Shown here one piece after another: positions 23,851 to 35,917 of a stretch of DNA of 64,000 bases. The position numbers were made by a program, and so were the translations under genes. How positions within the stretch are numbered: the first letter of the stretch is position 1; each line of letters starts with the position of its first letter. Source of the stretch: Golubevia sp. BC0850 (lineage: Eukaryota > Basidiomycota > Exobasidiomycetes > Golubeviales > Golubeviaceae); assembly GCA_012976225.1 (NCBI GenBank), contig JAAVVG010000019.1:1-64000 (forward strand), given 5' to 3'. A model generated the notes under the pieces. The model saw only the letters and a list, made by a program, of their open reading frames with translations, made no database searches and was not told the DNA's origin.

Positions 23851-26800
23851 ATGAGTAGCCAATCTCTGTTGACTCACTTGAGACAAGCCTCTCAACAGTA
23901 CCTGAACCCATCAACTTGGTTTGAAGGTCTCAATTTACAATTGAACTTTGGGGATACCTTCGGATCATTAACCGATGGCGTAGAAGATGGTGCCTCTTCA
24001 TCAGCAGATCCTTCCATCTCCAGCAACACTCTCGACTCATCCTCCTCCCCTGAGAATGCACCTTCAACTCGTCATGTCACTCTGGCAGACACTTTCTTCC
24101 CTTTCATGACTTCAAAGTACTCGGCTGTATTGATACTGGTGGCTTTCATCGTTAACAGAATTCAGGTGAGTGATAGGGAAGGAGAAGAGGCGGGGGAAAG
24201 ATGCAAGGCGGAGATAATGATTAAAGGCAGAGTACGAAAGCGGCTGGATTTGGAATAGCGGATAGAGAGATATAGTATTGATTAGTCCAAAATCCGGATG
24301 AGGGGAGCCAGTTTCAAAGAGGACTTGGGAGAGAGAATTGAGGGGAGCATTCTCGATGAGCCGTATCGGAGGCCAAGCTCAGTTGGAGCTATCAAATTGA
24401 TCTAGACGCTCTTCAGATTCTCCTTCGGGTCATGGGAAGCAGTTGCGCAGCATCGAAAGAGTGTCACTGAAGTCTCAGACCCAATCTCCTTTCACTCAGT
24501 TCTAACTCCGTCTCTCCCCTCTCTCCCTCCCTTCTCCAGCACATCTGCAGACCAACAGGCAGAGCAACAACAATCAAAGGTTTAAAAAGAACTTTCATCC
24601 TCTTGCCTTCAATCCTACTCCTCCTTTACGTCTTTCTTCAATTCTCTTATCATCTAATCTTGGCCATCAGGTTCAGATCTTTAGATCTATCAAACAAAGA
24701 ACATCTCTTCGACACTTCTAACACTAATGGAGTCACTTCTCTAGAAAGGAATTTACAGGATTTAGTGGGTGGAGGTGGGAGAAATGAGGGGAATGGAAAA
24801 GATGATTCGATGATGTTCTTCGTCGGATTGATGGCTGTGAGCGTTAGTGTGGTTAGTGAGAGTTTGTTGAGGAATTTGGAGGCTAGGTGAGTTTCCTGAT
24901 GAGAGTTGATAGAGGTTAAGAGTGTAAGAAGACGATGAGGATAGGAACAAGGAGGTTGTGACGGTCTCTCAGCTATCCCTCGAACAAACTTTGTCCATAC
25001 TTCGCTCTCTCCTGTTAGCCTCCCGAGCTCACTTATTTTTACTCTCTCATCATCTTCTCCCCATTCTCTGCCAGCCGCCTAGAACCTCCCTCCTTCAATC
25101 TCTTATTCTGGGCTCTCTTACTTCATCAAAACATTCGAACCACTGCTTATTCCTCAATCTCAATCGAACAAACTCCTAAATTTCAACAACTGGCTGTTCA
25201 AGAATCTCGTACTACCTATCTTGTAGCAGAACCTCAACCTGAACACATCATCAAAGAGATCAACAAACTCTTATCTCATCGAATCCAACTCTTCCTTTCT
25301 TTAATCCTAATCGTTGGAGAAGTCTTAGGTCTAAACATAGCTGATCTATTTAGAAAGCGAAATTCAAACACCAAATTACCTATCACCTCTTTCTTCTCAC
25401 TCTTGGCTGTCGGTCAATACCTTTGGGGATTCGCAACTAGAGCTGAAGATTATCTACCTTTCGCTTGGTCTTTGAATAGGTTACCCGATGTTTTACTATT
25501 GGGTCTAATCACCTTGACTGCCTTTCTGAACCTTTTGACTCAGTTCATTCTGATTAGGACAAGGGAAAGAGGCGGTGGTTTGAGAGGTCAACTGGTGGAG
25601 AGGTTTCAAAAGTTGGATTTCTCGAGAATCTTTTTCCATTCCTCAAACTTTCCGGATATGAATGATGATTTCAGTTCAGCTTTACTTAAGTTAGGGATCA
25701 ATTGTCTTAAAATTTCTAGGATGAATGGGATGTTGAATGAAGTTCCTTTGGAGGTTAGAATCGGAGAGACTAGTTGGGTTGAAGTGATTGATGGAGGTGA
25801 GGTTCAAGTCAAAGAACAAGCTGGAAGGAGGATAATTGGAAACGGTTTACAGAATGAAATCAAAAGGATTCGAGGCATTGGAATTGAAGCTTATGATCCA
25901 AATGATAAATCTGCTCAACGTCAAAATAATGGAGCTTCTATCCTTCAAACTTTGATTCTTTCACCTTCAAGATCGAGACACATTAAAAATCTCTTCATCA
26001 CTATTTACGATCTCTTCAAGTTCGTTATCTTGACCAGCTACGAATGGTTCTTGAACTTGAGCTTTGTTAAAAAGGTGTTGGTTTCGAGAACGTGGGTCAT
26101 CATGATGAGAGCACTAGGGAGAGGTGCTAAATGGGTTAGACTTGCTTGGCACGGAACAAAAGGTGAAGATGCTAGGGACGAAAGAATGAGAGCTCAGCGG
26201 ACGTTGGCTCTTGAGAGAGAGAAGAGAGATTTAGAACAGAGGATACAGCAACAAAGAATACAAGATGAAGCTAGACTCAGGAGAAACCAAGCTCCAATTA
26301 ACAGTATCAAGGATCACATTGAAGGTGATGAAGACTATAATGAAGATGAAGATGAGGATTGGGATGAAGAGGGAAGTGAGGATGAACTTGAAGATGACGG
26401 ACTAGAGGACAGAAGAGAAAGAATGTTCTCTCCAACTCCCGGACCTGAAGAATTCGAAGAAGAACCGGATTATAATTCTTTAGTCGAGCTAGCTAGATCA
26501 GATTTCAATAGAATGATGAGTAATGGAGAACTTGGCGGAAATGATTCCAGTGAAGGATTGAGAAACAGGTTCATTACTTCTGATCAAGGCTCTTCTTGTA
26601 GCACCAGCCAAAACCAAAACTTTTCTGAAATCTTCTTGGCTCATTTCTCAAATCCAATTGGAAATCCTTTGACTAGAAGAAATTATCAACAAAGGATCTC
26701 TCAAGGCTCGAATTTCAATCCAATTTCTTTTTCCTCGGCTCTGGTACGCAATTCAGCTTCTTCTTCTGCTAGTACCAGTTCTGCTGCTTCTACCTCAAAT

Positions 26801-27298
26801 ATGATGGAAACATTATCGATTGGAGGTGCTGGCAATCTTTTCTCTTCTCATCAACTTCAAGAGAGAAATCAAAGGATGATTGAAGAAGAGAATAGGAGGA
26901 ATCTGATTGAAGTTATGAGAGCTAGAAGAATCCCCTTGGGTAGTAACGATGCCGCTGGAGGAATGGATTATGAAAAGGAAAGAATGAGAACTTGTGTGGT
27001 TTGTTGTACTGATGAGAGGTGAGTTTGAAAGTAAAGTTCTCGGGCCATGAATTCAGTCTATGTTTGCTGACTTTTCATGGATTTTCCGATCTCTCTACTT
27101 TCTAATCGCCTTTCTAGAACTATCCTTCTCTGGCCATGCAAGTGTTTAGCTTTATGTGAAATTTGTAGAGATGCGTTGGCTTCAAGACCTTCTCAGAGTG
27201 GATTCATGTATCAAAGCAATGATACTGGTGGAGCTTCCATTCTATGTCCTTGCTGTAGAACTGAGGTTAAGGGCTATAGTAGGCTATTCATGCCTTAG
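23851..27298 (+). CDS. Asi1/Asi3-like membrane RING ubiquitin ligase
   Basis: Four exons close in phase (23851-24165, 24540-24886, 25075-27018, 27118-27298), giving 928 residues. The N-terminal half has about six or seven hydrophobic segments, for example AVLILVAFIVN, LLPSILLLLYVFLQF, LFLSLILIVGEVLGL and LLLGLITLTAFLNLL. These suggest a polytopic ER or inner nuclear membrane protein. The middle has charged helices and a very acidic stretch near 26320-26410. The extreme C-terminus is a RING of the Asi1/Asi3 type: CVVCCTDER, then ILLWPCKCLALCEICRD, then CPCCRTEV and GYSRLFMP. In yeast, Asi1 and Asi3 form an inner nuclear membrane ligase that degrades misplaced membrane proteins and SPS-pathway factors. 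A role here in membrane protein quality control is an inference from the family. The last intron splits the RING. Confidence 0.82.
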
Positions 27299-27680
27299 TG
27301 GATGGACCGAAAGAGAGAGTCGACGCAACTGCTGTTTTCAAACGTGGCTAGAGGTCAATCTTTAGCGATTTGACGCCATTTGAAATCAATCACCTCCTCC
27401 TTCGTTTTCGTTTTCGTTCACTTTCGATTTCATTTTTACTCGTGTTCTTTGGCATTCTCTCAGTATCTGTCTTGTACATTTTGTTCATCGTCCAATCAAT
27501 ATCATCGTTCTTCATCTTTCTCTTCCTTTTCTGTGATTCGTAGGAACCCTTCTAACTCCCTCTTCTCTAACATCTGCATCTTGAGTCTTGAGGCTAGATG
27601 GGGAAAGGAGAGATCCATCCAATTAGTGAGAGACGAACCTCTCCATCTGAGGCATCGCCGACTGAGGGGAGGAATTGATG
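27299..27680. other. Intergenic 3' region
   Basis: Pyrimidine-rich sequence after the ASI-like stop codon, lying between convergent transcription units. Nothing else recognised. Confidence 0.5.
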
Positions 27681-29060
27681 TCAGGGAGAGAGAGCAAAAG
27701 ACGAGTCAGTAGTCAGTTCGACGAATTCTCTGAACTCATCAAAGTCCTCTGACCCTGTACTGTCTTCCAAGCCGTCTCGATACGCTGCCAGGGAGAGTCC
27801 AGCTCGAAACTCACCACCTTCTCCTCGTTTCAAAAGTCTCAATTTGACCGTTCCATCTTTAAAGACCTCATGTTCTGACAAAAGTTTTCTTGCAGATGAC
27901 CAAAGTTCCAATTGTTCATCTGTGTATTCAAGAGAACCACCGAGATTTATGATCTGACTTGGAACCACCACTTCTTTCAAGCTTACGGGAGCTCTTTTCT
28001 TGAGGAGGGTGGCTAAAGCACGTTCTTCATGAAACTCTTGGTATCGATCACCTAAACTGGGTGGAGAGTAATCAAGCAAACATAGGATTTGAAGATTCAG
28101 TGGCATTGAAGATTCAGTGGCGTCAAAAACGAATCTACCTCCAGTACAGCCCCCAAGGTTTTCCAATCGACAGATAAAATCTTAAGTGATTTGAAAACTT
28201 CAAACTCATTTATGATTAACTGATGACGGTCAGAGTAACTTTCAGCTAGACGAAGGTGTTTGAGTGAACCGAATGAAGACTTCAAGCTAGAAAGACACGT
28301 CACGTTAACCAGGCTTTCATCACCCTCTCTGCGAGTGAACGTTAACTCGAGGGAGTCAAGTTGGTTCGTCACTTCCAGGAACAATGAAACTGCTGTTGAC
28401 TTTTGAGATTCGACGGCCATCCAGTCAATTTGGCCATCGTCTTCAAGATCCCACCAAGTGTCGGGGATGAAATCGTTCCAAAGAAAGATGGGTCTTATAG
28501 CCAATTTCTTGACATTGGACTTGCCTTTGAAGGTGTCACTGTACTCTAATAGGAACATCAAGTCATCTATGACGGTGACTTTAAACCCTATGACTGCGGA
28601 GTGAATTTGAGGGTAGAAGAAGACAAGAATCCAAATTGTAGTCCTAGCTGACACCAGATTATCAACATGATCGAGATCACCTGTAGTTGGATGCAATTTC
28701 TTAATCGTGTTGAAGAAAGGAAGTGGCACTCTTGTCCCATTGAGATCTGCCTCCTCAAAGGTGGAATAAGAACCTCGTTCTCTCGACCTAGTCTTTGTGA
28801 GACCATCTCCAAGAGTGAAGGGCATTCAGCAGCCAAATAAACCAAACTCATTCCCATGCCACTTCCTTGATGAGCAGCTGAAAGACTTCTCAAAGTCCGT
28901 TTGGAACGTAAGATGGATTTGTTGAGGTTCGCTTGAGCTGCATGTTGCTCTGTCCGTTATTCTCAGCTTAATCTCTTGGATTGATTCTCACATCTGTTCC
29001 CAAATAGTTCAATTCCCTTTGAAATACTCTCAGCTCTACCTTCCATTTCGAAAGTCTGGA
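27681..29060 (-). pseudogene. F-box/LRR paralog broken by a 17-base duplication
   Basis: The minus strand shares many segments with the F-box/LRR gene at 15.3-17.1 kb: TIWILVFFYPQ, VKKLAIRPIFLW, EVTNQLDSLEL, LKHLRLAE and TVKLRLL. The frame is interrupted where GCCACTGAATCTTCAA occurs twice (plus positions 28089-28104 and 28106-28121), a 17-base insertion. Skipping it would join LEVDSFLTPLNLQ to ILCLLDY in one frame, as in the paralog. A second frame change lies near 28760-28820, where LVYLAAECPSLLEM is out of frame with the rest. A stop lies in the poorly conserved 5' part near 28957, and no F-box exon with a start codon is recognisable. It was probably functional until fairly recently, since the LRR part remains well preserved. 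Confidence 0.8.
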
Positions 29061-29086
29061 AAAGAGATGAATCAGAAAGGATTGAA

Positions 29087-29847
29087 TCACTCCAGATTTT
29101 GCAGGTCCCAGAACACGATACTAAAGAAGGGAGCATCGGAGTGATTGAGCATGTTTTTGAAGGATTCCCATGGAATCTTTCTAAAAGGACTGTTTGTTTC
29201 TAGACTACTTGAGAATTCGATAGATTGTCTTAGCTTTTCTAGAATGAAGTTGGCTCCGTTAGGTAAGGGAGCTTCCGTCTCTTCTTGAAGAGCTTTCTGC
29301 TCTGCTAGCTTTGAGTGATGGAGCGCTAGCGCGAGATGAGTGAAGACAGCACTGGTGTGAGTCTGTAGAATGAAGTTATCAGTTGAGAGGTAGCTTCGCC
29401 GTTGCTCGTGCAATTCAATCCGAATGCAAAGAAGATAAGAAGACTCACTTCACGACTTTGATCTTTCGTTAAAGCTGTGTCTATGTCTTCAACTGCAGCC
29501 TTGAATTGGCCACCTCTTCTCAAACTGAGGCTTCTAAACAAAAAGAAAGTTGGCTTGAATGCTTGGAATTGGAAGCAATGAACTGAAGGTGAAGCAGCAT
29601 CGGGATTCGGGAGGTAAGGTTCAAGAGATGAGCTCATGACTTCTAGAAAGGAGGCTTCGAGGTTTTTCAGAGTATCAACTATGATACACTCTAATCCTAA
29701 AGATGCTGGACTCCTTCATTGAATATTGAACAGACTCACCTCCGTACAGATCCGTTCTGCCGTCTTGAAGTCACATCTATCCAATGCAGCCTGAATTCTC
29801 AAAATTGCATCCTTTTCTGCTTCGATCCTTGAGAATTGATTGTCCAT
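29087..29847 (-). CDS. Small TPR-like protein
   Basis: It starts MDNQFSRIEAEKDAILRIQ on the minus strand, with CDFKTAERICTE reading as a helical-repeat helix. The next coding block contains FKPTFFLFRSLSLRRGGQF, then KAAVEDIDTALTKDQS, a clear TPR motif. After an intron (GTGAGT near 29450 to CTACAG near 29364) comes THTSAVFTHLALALHHSKLA, a further TPR-like helix, and the gene ends near 29087. The first intron is ambiguous: the best donor (29739) is out of phase with the acceptors I can see, so either a less usual donor is used or a frame error exists. TPRs bind proteins; the partner is unknown. The start codon lies only about 10-40 bases from that of the sulfite oxidase on the other strand. Confidence 0.55.
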
Positions 29848-29888
29848 TCTGTTCTTATATGAGTAGATCTGGAGTGGGAAATCCAAAG

Positions 29889-31881
29889 ATGGCGAAACGG
29901 ATGCGAGTGGTCGAGAAAGAAGAGGCAAAGAGGAGAATTCAGAAATTCAAGTCGAGAACATCGAACTACACTCAAATCATGGAATTTCATCAAAAGCATC
30001 CTCTAAATGTAGAGACAAAGTTATCATCTCTGACATCTCACTTTATAACTCCGACCAATCTACTCTTTCACCGAAATCACGATGAAGTTCCCTTCGATTC
30101 AACCCTTCGACGTCAAGACTATCAAGACTATCAACTTCAACTCTCATTGCCTTCAGATCTCAAGCATAAGCTAGGATGTATTTGGAATTGGAAACAAGAA
30201 TCAGAACTTGAAAGCAAAGGAGAGCAGATGCCTCAATCTTCTTCCTCAAACAATTCATCCTCCACTTGTGATACCCTCAACTTACCTCTCTCTCAGCTCA
30301 AAGACAGTTATCCTCAACAGAGACTCGCAGCTACCTTGGAATGTGCTGGCAATAGAAGGGCTGAATTCAATCAGAACGAAGGCACTGAGGAAGACGATGA
30401 TCTCAAAGCAGAGGGAATAGAATGGGGTCCAGGTGTGTTGGGCTGCTGTGTCTGGCAAGGTGAGACTCCAAATCACATCACTCTCTTTATGATCGAGATC
30501 TAAATAAAACTGGGAATGTAAAACAGGAGAAGGGATAGAACAATGGGGAGAGGTAGCCTAAGTCGATGCTATTGACCTCTTGACCAGCCTAGACTTTAGC
30601 TTTTCTTTTTCTTCTCAACGTATGCGCAATCTCAACTTCCAATCTTTCAGGAATCTCACTTCGATCACTTCTTCTAGATCTAGGACTTCCAGATCCGTAC
30701 TCTGCATCTCCTCCAACTTCAGCTGATCTTTCAACAACGAGGACTTGCTCTTCATGGGCTTCAAAACTTCATGTTCATTTCTTTTCCTCTCAAGAGTCTT
30801 CTGAAGGAAAAGAACTTTTAGGAAGGGAAGGTGAATCTCCAGAAGCCTCACAATGCAATGATCAAATCTCAATCGAGAACTTCGAACTTTCTCATTTTGG
30901 AGCTTCTCTTCCTCTATCGGTAGTTCTGCATCCTCTTTGCAACATCACCTTAGCATTTGGAATGAATGGTCAATCGATAACTAAAGAACATGGTTATCCA
31001 TTAAGAGTCGTAGCACCTGGTTTCGTGGGTGCTAGATGGGTGAAATGGTTGAATCGAATCGAAATTAGAGAAGATGAGAGTGAAAGTTTTGGAATGGCTT
31101 TGGATTATAAGGTTTTGGAACCTCCTCAAGGAGAGGAAGAAAAGAGAGAGACTTGGATAGAGAGAGTCATGGGAAAAGGCAAGAGTGGCGGGAAAGATAA
31201 AGCATTTAGAGAGAAGTTGATGAAGCGACATGGACCGATTATGAGGATGGGAGTTGGGAGTTATGTGGTTTCACCGCAGGAGAATGAAAAAATTGAGAAG
31301 GGAAGTTTGATTAGAGGTTATGCTACTGGGACTGATGGTGAGTGTTTACGTTCTCCTCGACTCGGATTCTCTTACGAAAGTTTCATCTATTTCCGTCTGT
31401 CTTTTGTTTCGATTTAGGTCATCCAATCTCTACAGTATCATACCTTCTAATCTCTACTTCATCTTTCAAAGGGGAAACTCCAACTGAAACTGAAATTAGA
31501 AGCTTTGCCAGGAATCAACCTTTAACATCTTGGAGATCAGCAAACGTCTTACCTCCTGAAAGAAACGCTGCTTCTAAAGCTTGTGGAATCACGAAAGATG
31601 ATGCTGAAGATGAGAGTTCAGGATATAGATGGGCATGGAGATTATGGGACAGAAGAATCCTGGGAGAAGCGGGAAGTGGCAGCTTTCATTTGGTCGTCAA
31701 AGCTGGTGAGTTCTATCTTCACAGAGTCAAGGTAATCTTCATTTTAAATCAACTCCTTCTTTCCATTACTTCGAAAACAGAGACCGAATCTGGGATTGAA
31801 CAAGAATGTGAAACTCCATTCAATGTGAGAGGATTTCATCAGAGAAGTTGGCCGGTCGTCAAAAATCTGAGATACCAATGA
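29889..31881 (+). CDS. Sulfite oxidase-type molybdenum enzyme
   Basis: Oxidises sulfite to sulfate using molybdopterin cofactor, detoxifying sulfite from sulfur amino acid breakdown. Four exons close in phase (29889-30459, 30651-31337, 31418-31705, 31781-31881), giving 548 residues. An in-frame ATG at 29859 would add ten. Family signatures are HFITPTNLLFHRNHDEVP near the N-terminus and LECAGNRR with the cofactor-binding Cys. HGYPLRVVAPGFVGARWVKW ends the molybdopterin domain, and GSLIRGYATGTDG starts the C-terminal dimerisation domain. There is no N-terminal cytochrome b5 domain, so it resembles the stand-alone plant and fungal forms. The C-terminus (LRYQ) has no peroxisomal SKL-like signal, so the location is open. 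A nitrate reductase fragment is unlikely, as no haem or FAD domain follows. Confidence 0.9.
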
Positions 31882-33002
31882 ACAGTAAGCGAGTCAGTGA
31901 GCCTTTTTATGTGTACAACACTTAACTTTCTATGCCTACACGCAAAACACCAGTGTCTATCAACTCTTTGCGATTGAAAAGAAGCTCGACTTCCATCGAA
32001 GAATAGGTAGTTACGTTCACAGCTTCAACCTCGATTGAAATATTCTGACAGAGGCAGATTCGAAACAAAGAAGAAATTCAAGAAAGAATCTCGCTTTGAA
32101 TTGGGGGTTCAGATTTGGATTTTGAAACCTGTTTCTCCGGTCCCAGCGAGAGAGTGGCCCAGAAGATAGAAGGCTGAGATTGGGAATGCAGCAGTTGGAC
32201 AAGCCGATGACAACTCCCGAACGATCTGCAGGCAAATTATCGTTATCGTTTCTGAAAGGGATTTCCTAGAGAGCGTTATCGATTATCACTATAGGTTCTG
32301 GAGTTGTGTTGGAGAAGGAGGGCGGCAAGTTCCGAAGTCATCGTTTCATTTCTTTTGCGTGTCTAAAACCAGACAAACTCTATCTGCTTGGTAGTTTTTC
32401 ATGTCTTTCAGAGCTGGAGGCTGGAGATGAGCACATGTCGGAATCGTGGCGACGAAAGAGAACCAACAGATAGTGTTGTTCCATCCTCTCTTTCGTCACT
32501 CCAAGAAACTGTGGACTCAGATCAGCAAGTTTAGCCCCTTGATCCCCGACAGGGCGGGGTTTCATGATCCCTTTCAAAGCGATCTTGGAACCTTCGAAAG
32601 GAATAAGCTTGAAAAAGGGTGTGGTTCTGACTTCTTTCATCTTTGAAGAAGAGAACGTTGCCACCCATTTGTCTTTGACGTGTCTCCCACGAACCGACGG
32701 CGGTAACACGTCGCCGGCTGGTCACGGTTCCTGTTCTGAACTGGTTTGTCTCTTCGGAAGCGAGTCGGAATCTCGAGGAAAGAGGGAAGGGGGGTGGCTG
32801 GGGGAGAAGGTTCAAAGAGTCTCTGGACACGTTCGGCGCTAGGGACCACATTGTCCTCAGGGTCGTGATGTTCGGTACCCTCTGCCGTGCTCCCAATCAG
32901 ATGGTTCTTAAAACCAAGCATTTGTCGTTCTCTCCTTTCTTCCGTCCCTATCCATCCTAGTTCCCACTTCTCTCTCTCCCGTACCCCTCCCATCCCTTCC
33001 TC
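31882..33002. other. Intergenic, presumed phospholipase promoter
   Basis: 1.1 kb between co-directional genes. The last 70 bases before 33003 are C/T-rich (CTCTCTCTCCCGTACCCC), like fungal core promoters and leaders. Open frames here overlap on both strands without family resemblance. Confidence 0.5.
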
Positions 33003-35623
33003 ATGCCTTTCGGTAACGTTCTTTTCGCTTTGGCCCCAGTCGCCATGACAATTGCTGGCGTTATGGCTGCTCCTCCAACCAGCCCACGAGCTACTGACTC
33101 TTTGGTAAGTTCGACTCTTTGGGAAACATTCCTCGAAGAGCTTGATTCTGACCCCTATTCGCCACCACTCATTTCCTCTCAGGCTGCTATCAAGCACATC
33201 GTCTTGTTGTGAGTCTCATTGACTTTCGAGTGAACCAAGACTCATTACTGACTCTTCCATGCTTTCTTTCTCGTTCTTCAAGCATGCAAGAGAACAGATC
33301 CTTCGACCATTACTTCGGAACCATGGCTGGTGTCCGTGGATTCGCAGACCCGAACGTTGTCATCTCAAGCGACACCAAGAAACCATCGTTCTACAGTCCA
33401 GTCGACGCACTAAAGATGAAGCCAGGTCAAGGTCCACCTTCTGGAGTCACTACGCTACTACCTTGGTATTGGAATAACGCCGGAGGAGATGCTAACGATC
33501 GTTATCAATGTGCTCTTTCTGGATCAAATGGATGGCAAGAGAACCATGCCGCTTACGCTAACGGAAAGGTCAATCAGTGGGCTATCGAAAACACACCTTA
33601 CTCCTTAGGTCACTACAAGAAGAACGACATTCCGCTTCACTTCGCTCTAGCTGAAGAATGGGCCACCTCTGATAGTTATCACGAATCCGTCATTGCATCG
33701 ACCAACCCTAACAGAGTTTCTTGGTTCTCAGGTACTTTGGGAGTCACTCAGCACGAGCAAGGCTTAGGCGGTGTGAGTAGTTCACTCTAGAGTCGGTAAA
33801 GACAGGGGAAGAGATTCCTCCAGTAAGTTCCAACGCTGACTCGAAGTTCTATTTGTTTCCAAATGTAGCCTGTCGTTGATAATCATGATACTGATGGTTG
33901 TGAAGTCAGCTCAGATGGCTCTACTCATTCGTGCTACCCATTCAAGTGGAAAACAATTCCTGTAAGTAGCAAGAGCTTCCATTCTCGCTGAAGTTCACCT
34001 GCTGACTTCCCTCCCATTCCGCTCACCTTACTCAGGAATACTTCGAAGAGGCTAAGATCTCCTGGCAAGTCTACCAAAACGTTGATAACTTTGGTGAGTC
34101 GGGATTGGAAGAGGCACATCTGGTACTGAGTCAACTCTGTTTTCTCGTTCAATCTTTCTGACTCTTGACTCTCTCTCTCGAAATTTCTGGCTCACTCTGT
34201 TAGGTGATAACGCTTTGGCTCACTTCGAGAAATACCAAGACGCAAAGAACGGATCTGCTTTGGCGGACAAAGGAATGGCTTTTGTCGGTCTTCAGAAGTT
34301 CTATGACGATGCTAAAAACGGAAATCTTCCAGAGGTTTCTTACATCGTTGGGCCTGCGGATTTGAGTGAGCATCCACCTTATGGCCCTCTAGATGGAGCC
34401 TGGCTTCAACAACAAGTCGTCAACGCTGTCACCGATGGAAAGAATTGGGAAGAGACCGCTTTGTTGATCTCCTACGATGAGGTGAGTAAAAGAGTTCAGC
34501 TCTCCTAGAGGTGTCTCTCGACTTTGCTATTCGGTGATGACTGAAACTATCCTTCTACTATCGCCAATCTCTGAAAACAGACGGGAGGATTTGGAGACCA
34601 TGTCATGAGCCCTTTGCCACCTGCAGGAACTGCTGGAGAATTCTTGAACGATCCTTTCAATCCAAATTTGGGTGTTCAACCAGTTGGACCAGGTTTCAGA
34701 CTTCCTTTCACTGGTTTGTATCATTAATCTTTTTCGTTTTGTCTCTTCCACGCTCAACTTGCCCTTCTTTCATCCCTTCCCTTCCTCTCGACAGTCGTCT
34801 CTCCTTGGACTCGTAATGGAGGAGTCTTCGCCGAGCCTTCTTCTCACGAGTCTCAGACCCTTTTCCTAGAGAAGTGGGCCGCTGCTGTCGGAAAGCCTTT
34901 CCTATCTCAAGAGGTCACTCAATGGAGACGTGAGCAAATGAGTGACCTGACGAAGATGTTCGACTTTGCCAACAAGGACAGCAGTGTTCCAGCTTTGCCT
35001 CAAATCAGAGCTGCTTCTCAAGACAAGAATGGCGATTACAATGGAGCTGCTATCTGTACTGCCAAGTATGGCGGAAAGGAGCCTCCTATCCCTTACGGAA
35101 ACCAGACCAACGCCTTGGTTACCGAGACCGGTTTCAAAGGTACGTCCGTCCATGATCGCTGCCATCCATCTTCATCTCACCAACTTCTTAAGTTGACCAC
35201 TTTCACTTCTTCCTTCTCCAATAAGCTCTTCGCGGAAATCCATCTGAAGGTCGTTATTTGACGTTCGAATCAGCCTCCTCAGCTTTGAGTTATTCCGGCA
35301 GCAGTCTCTCGGTTTCCAAGTCGACTTCTGACCACTCTGCTGCATCTCAACGATTTGTCCTCCACAAGCAAGATGATGCTCCTAAGAACCAGCTTTTCTC
35401 CATCTCCACCGCTGGTTCTCCTTCCAACTATCTCACTTCTTCCTTGACTCTCACTACTGACGCTTCCAAAGCTGGCGTCTTCAAGTTCGAAGATCTCTCT
35501 TTCGGAAAGGGTTACAGTATCACGGAATCAAAGACTGGGAAGAGTCTGGTTCTTAAAGGAAAGGAAGCTATGCTCAAGAAGAAGAGTAAAGACACATTCA
35601 AGATCTTCTCCGTCACCTATTAA
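33003..35623 (+). CDS. Secreted phospholipase C / phosphoesterase
   Basis: Member of the phosphoesterase family that includes non-haemolytic phospholipase C and acid phosphatase AcpA, which cleave phosphate esters outside the cell. Nine exons close in phase: 33003-33104, 33183-33208, 33283-33772, 33869-33961, 34036-34093, 34204-34481, 34581-34713, 34795-35139 and 35226-35623, giving 640 residues. Exon 2 is only 26 nt. A hydrophobic N-terminus (NVLFALAPVAMTIAGVMA) then AP looks like a signal peptide. KHIVLFMQENRSFDHYFG (38-55) carries the Glu-Asn metal ligands. YDETGGFGDHV holds the paired Asp/Glu-type ligand region (in AcpA, Asp386/387). A C-terminal beta-rich domain after the catalytic part (from GRYLTFESA) is typical of fungal and bacterial PLCs. 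Regulation by phosphate starvation is common in the family but not shown here. Confidence 0.92.
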
Positions 35624-35917
35624 GTTTTCGTTACACGTTTTCTTCTTTTCGTTCTTCCTACCTCGTCATTTTATTTTGGATGCCATTTGTCTAGATCTTT
35701 CCTTATTAACGAATCAACGCTTTACCATTTTCTCTCTTTCTAATGCCAATGTGAGTCGACTGACCCTTGTCTTCTCGCGGTCTTTCACGCTGGGCAAAAT
35801 TCGGTTTCCTTGATAGTCGCGAACTGTAGTGATCCATTAAAGTTCAATTGGAGCGTTTGGATTGAAAGGCGAATGTATGAAGTGGATCTGAATTTACAAG
35901 GTAGGACTAGAGGTGAT

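Noticed and set aside
32380-32896. Overlapping frames upstream of the phospholipase gene
   Set aside because: Frames on both strands overlap, show no family match and lack a consistent exon structure.
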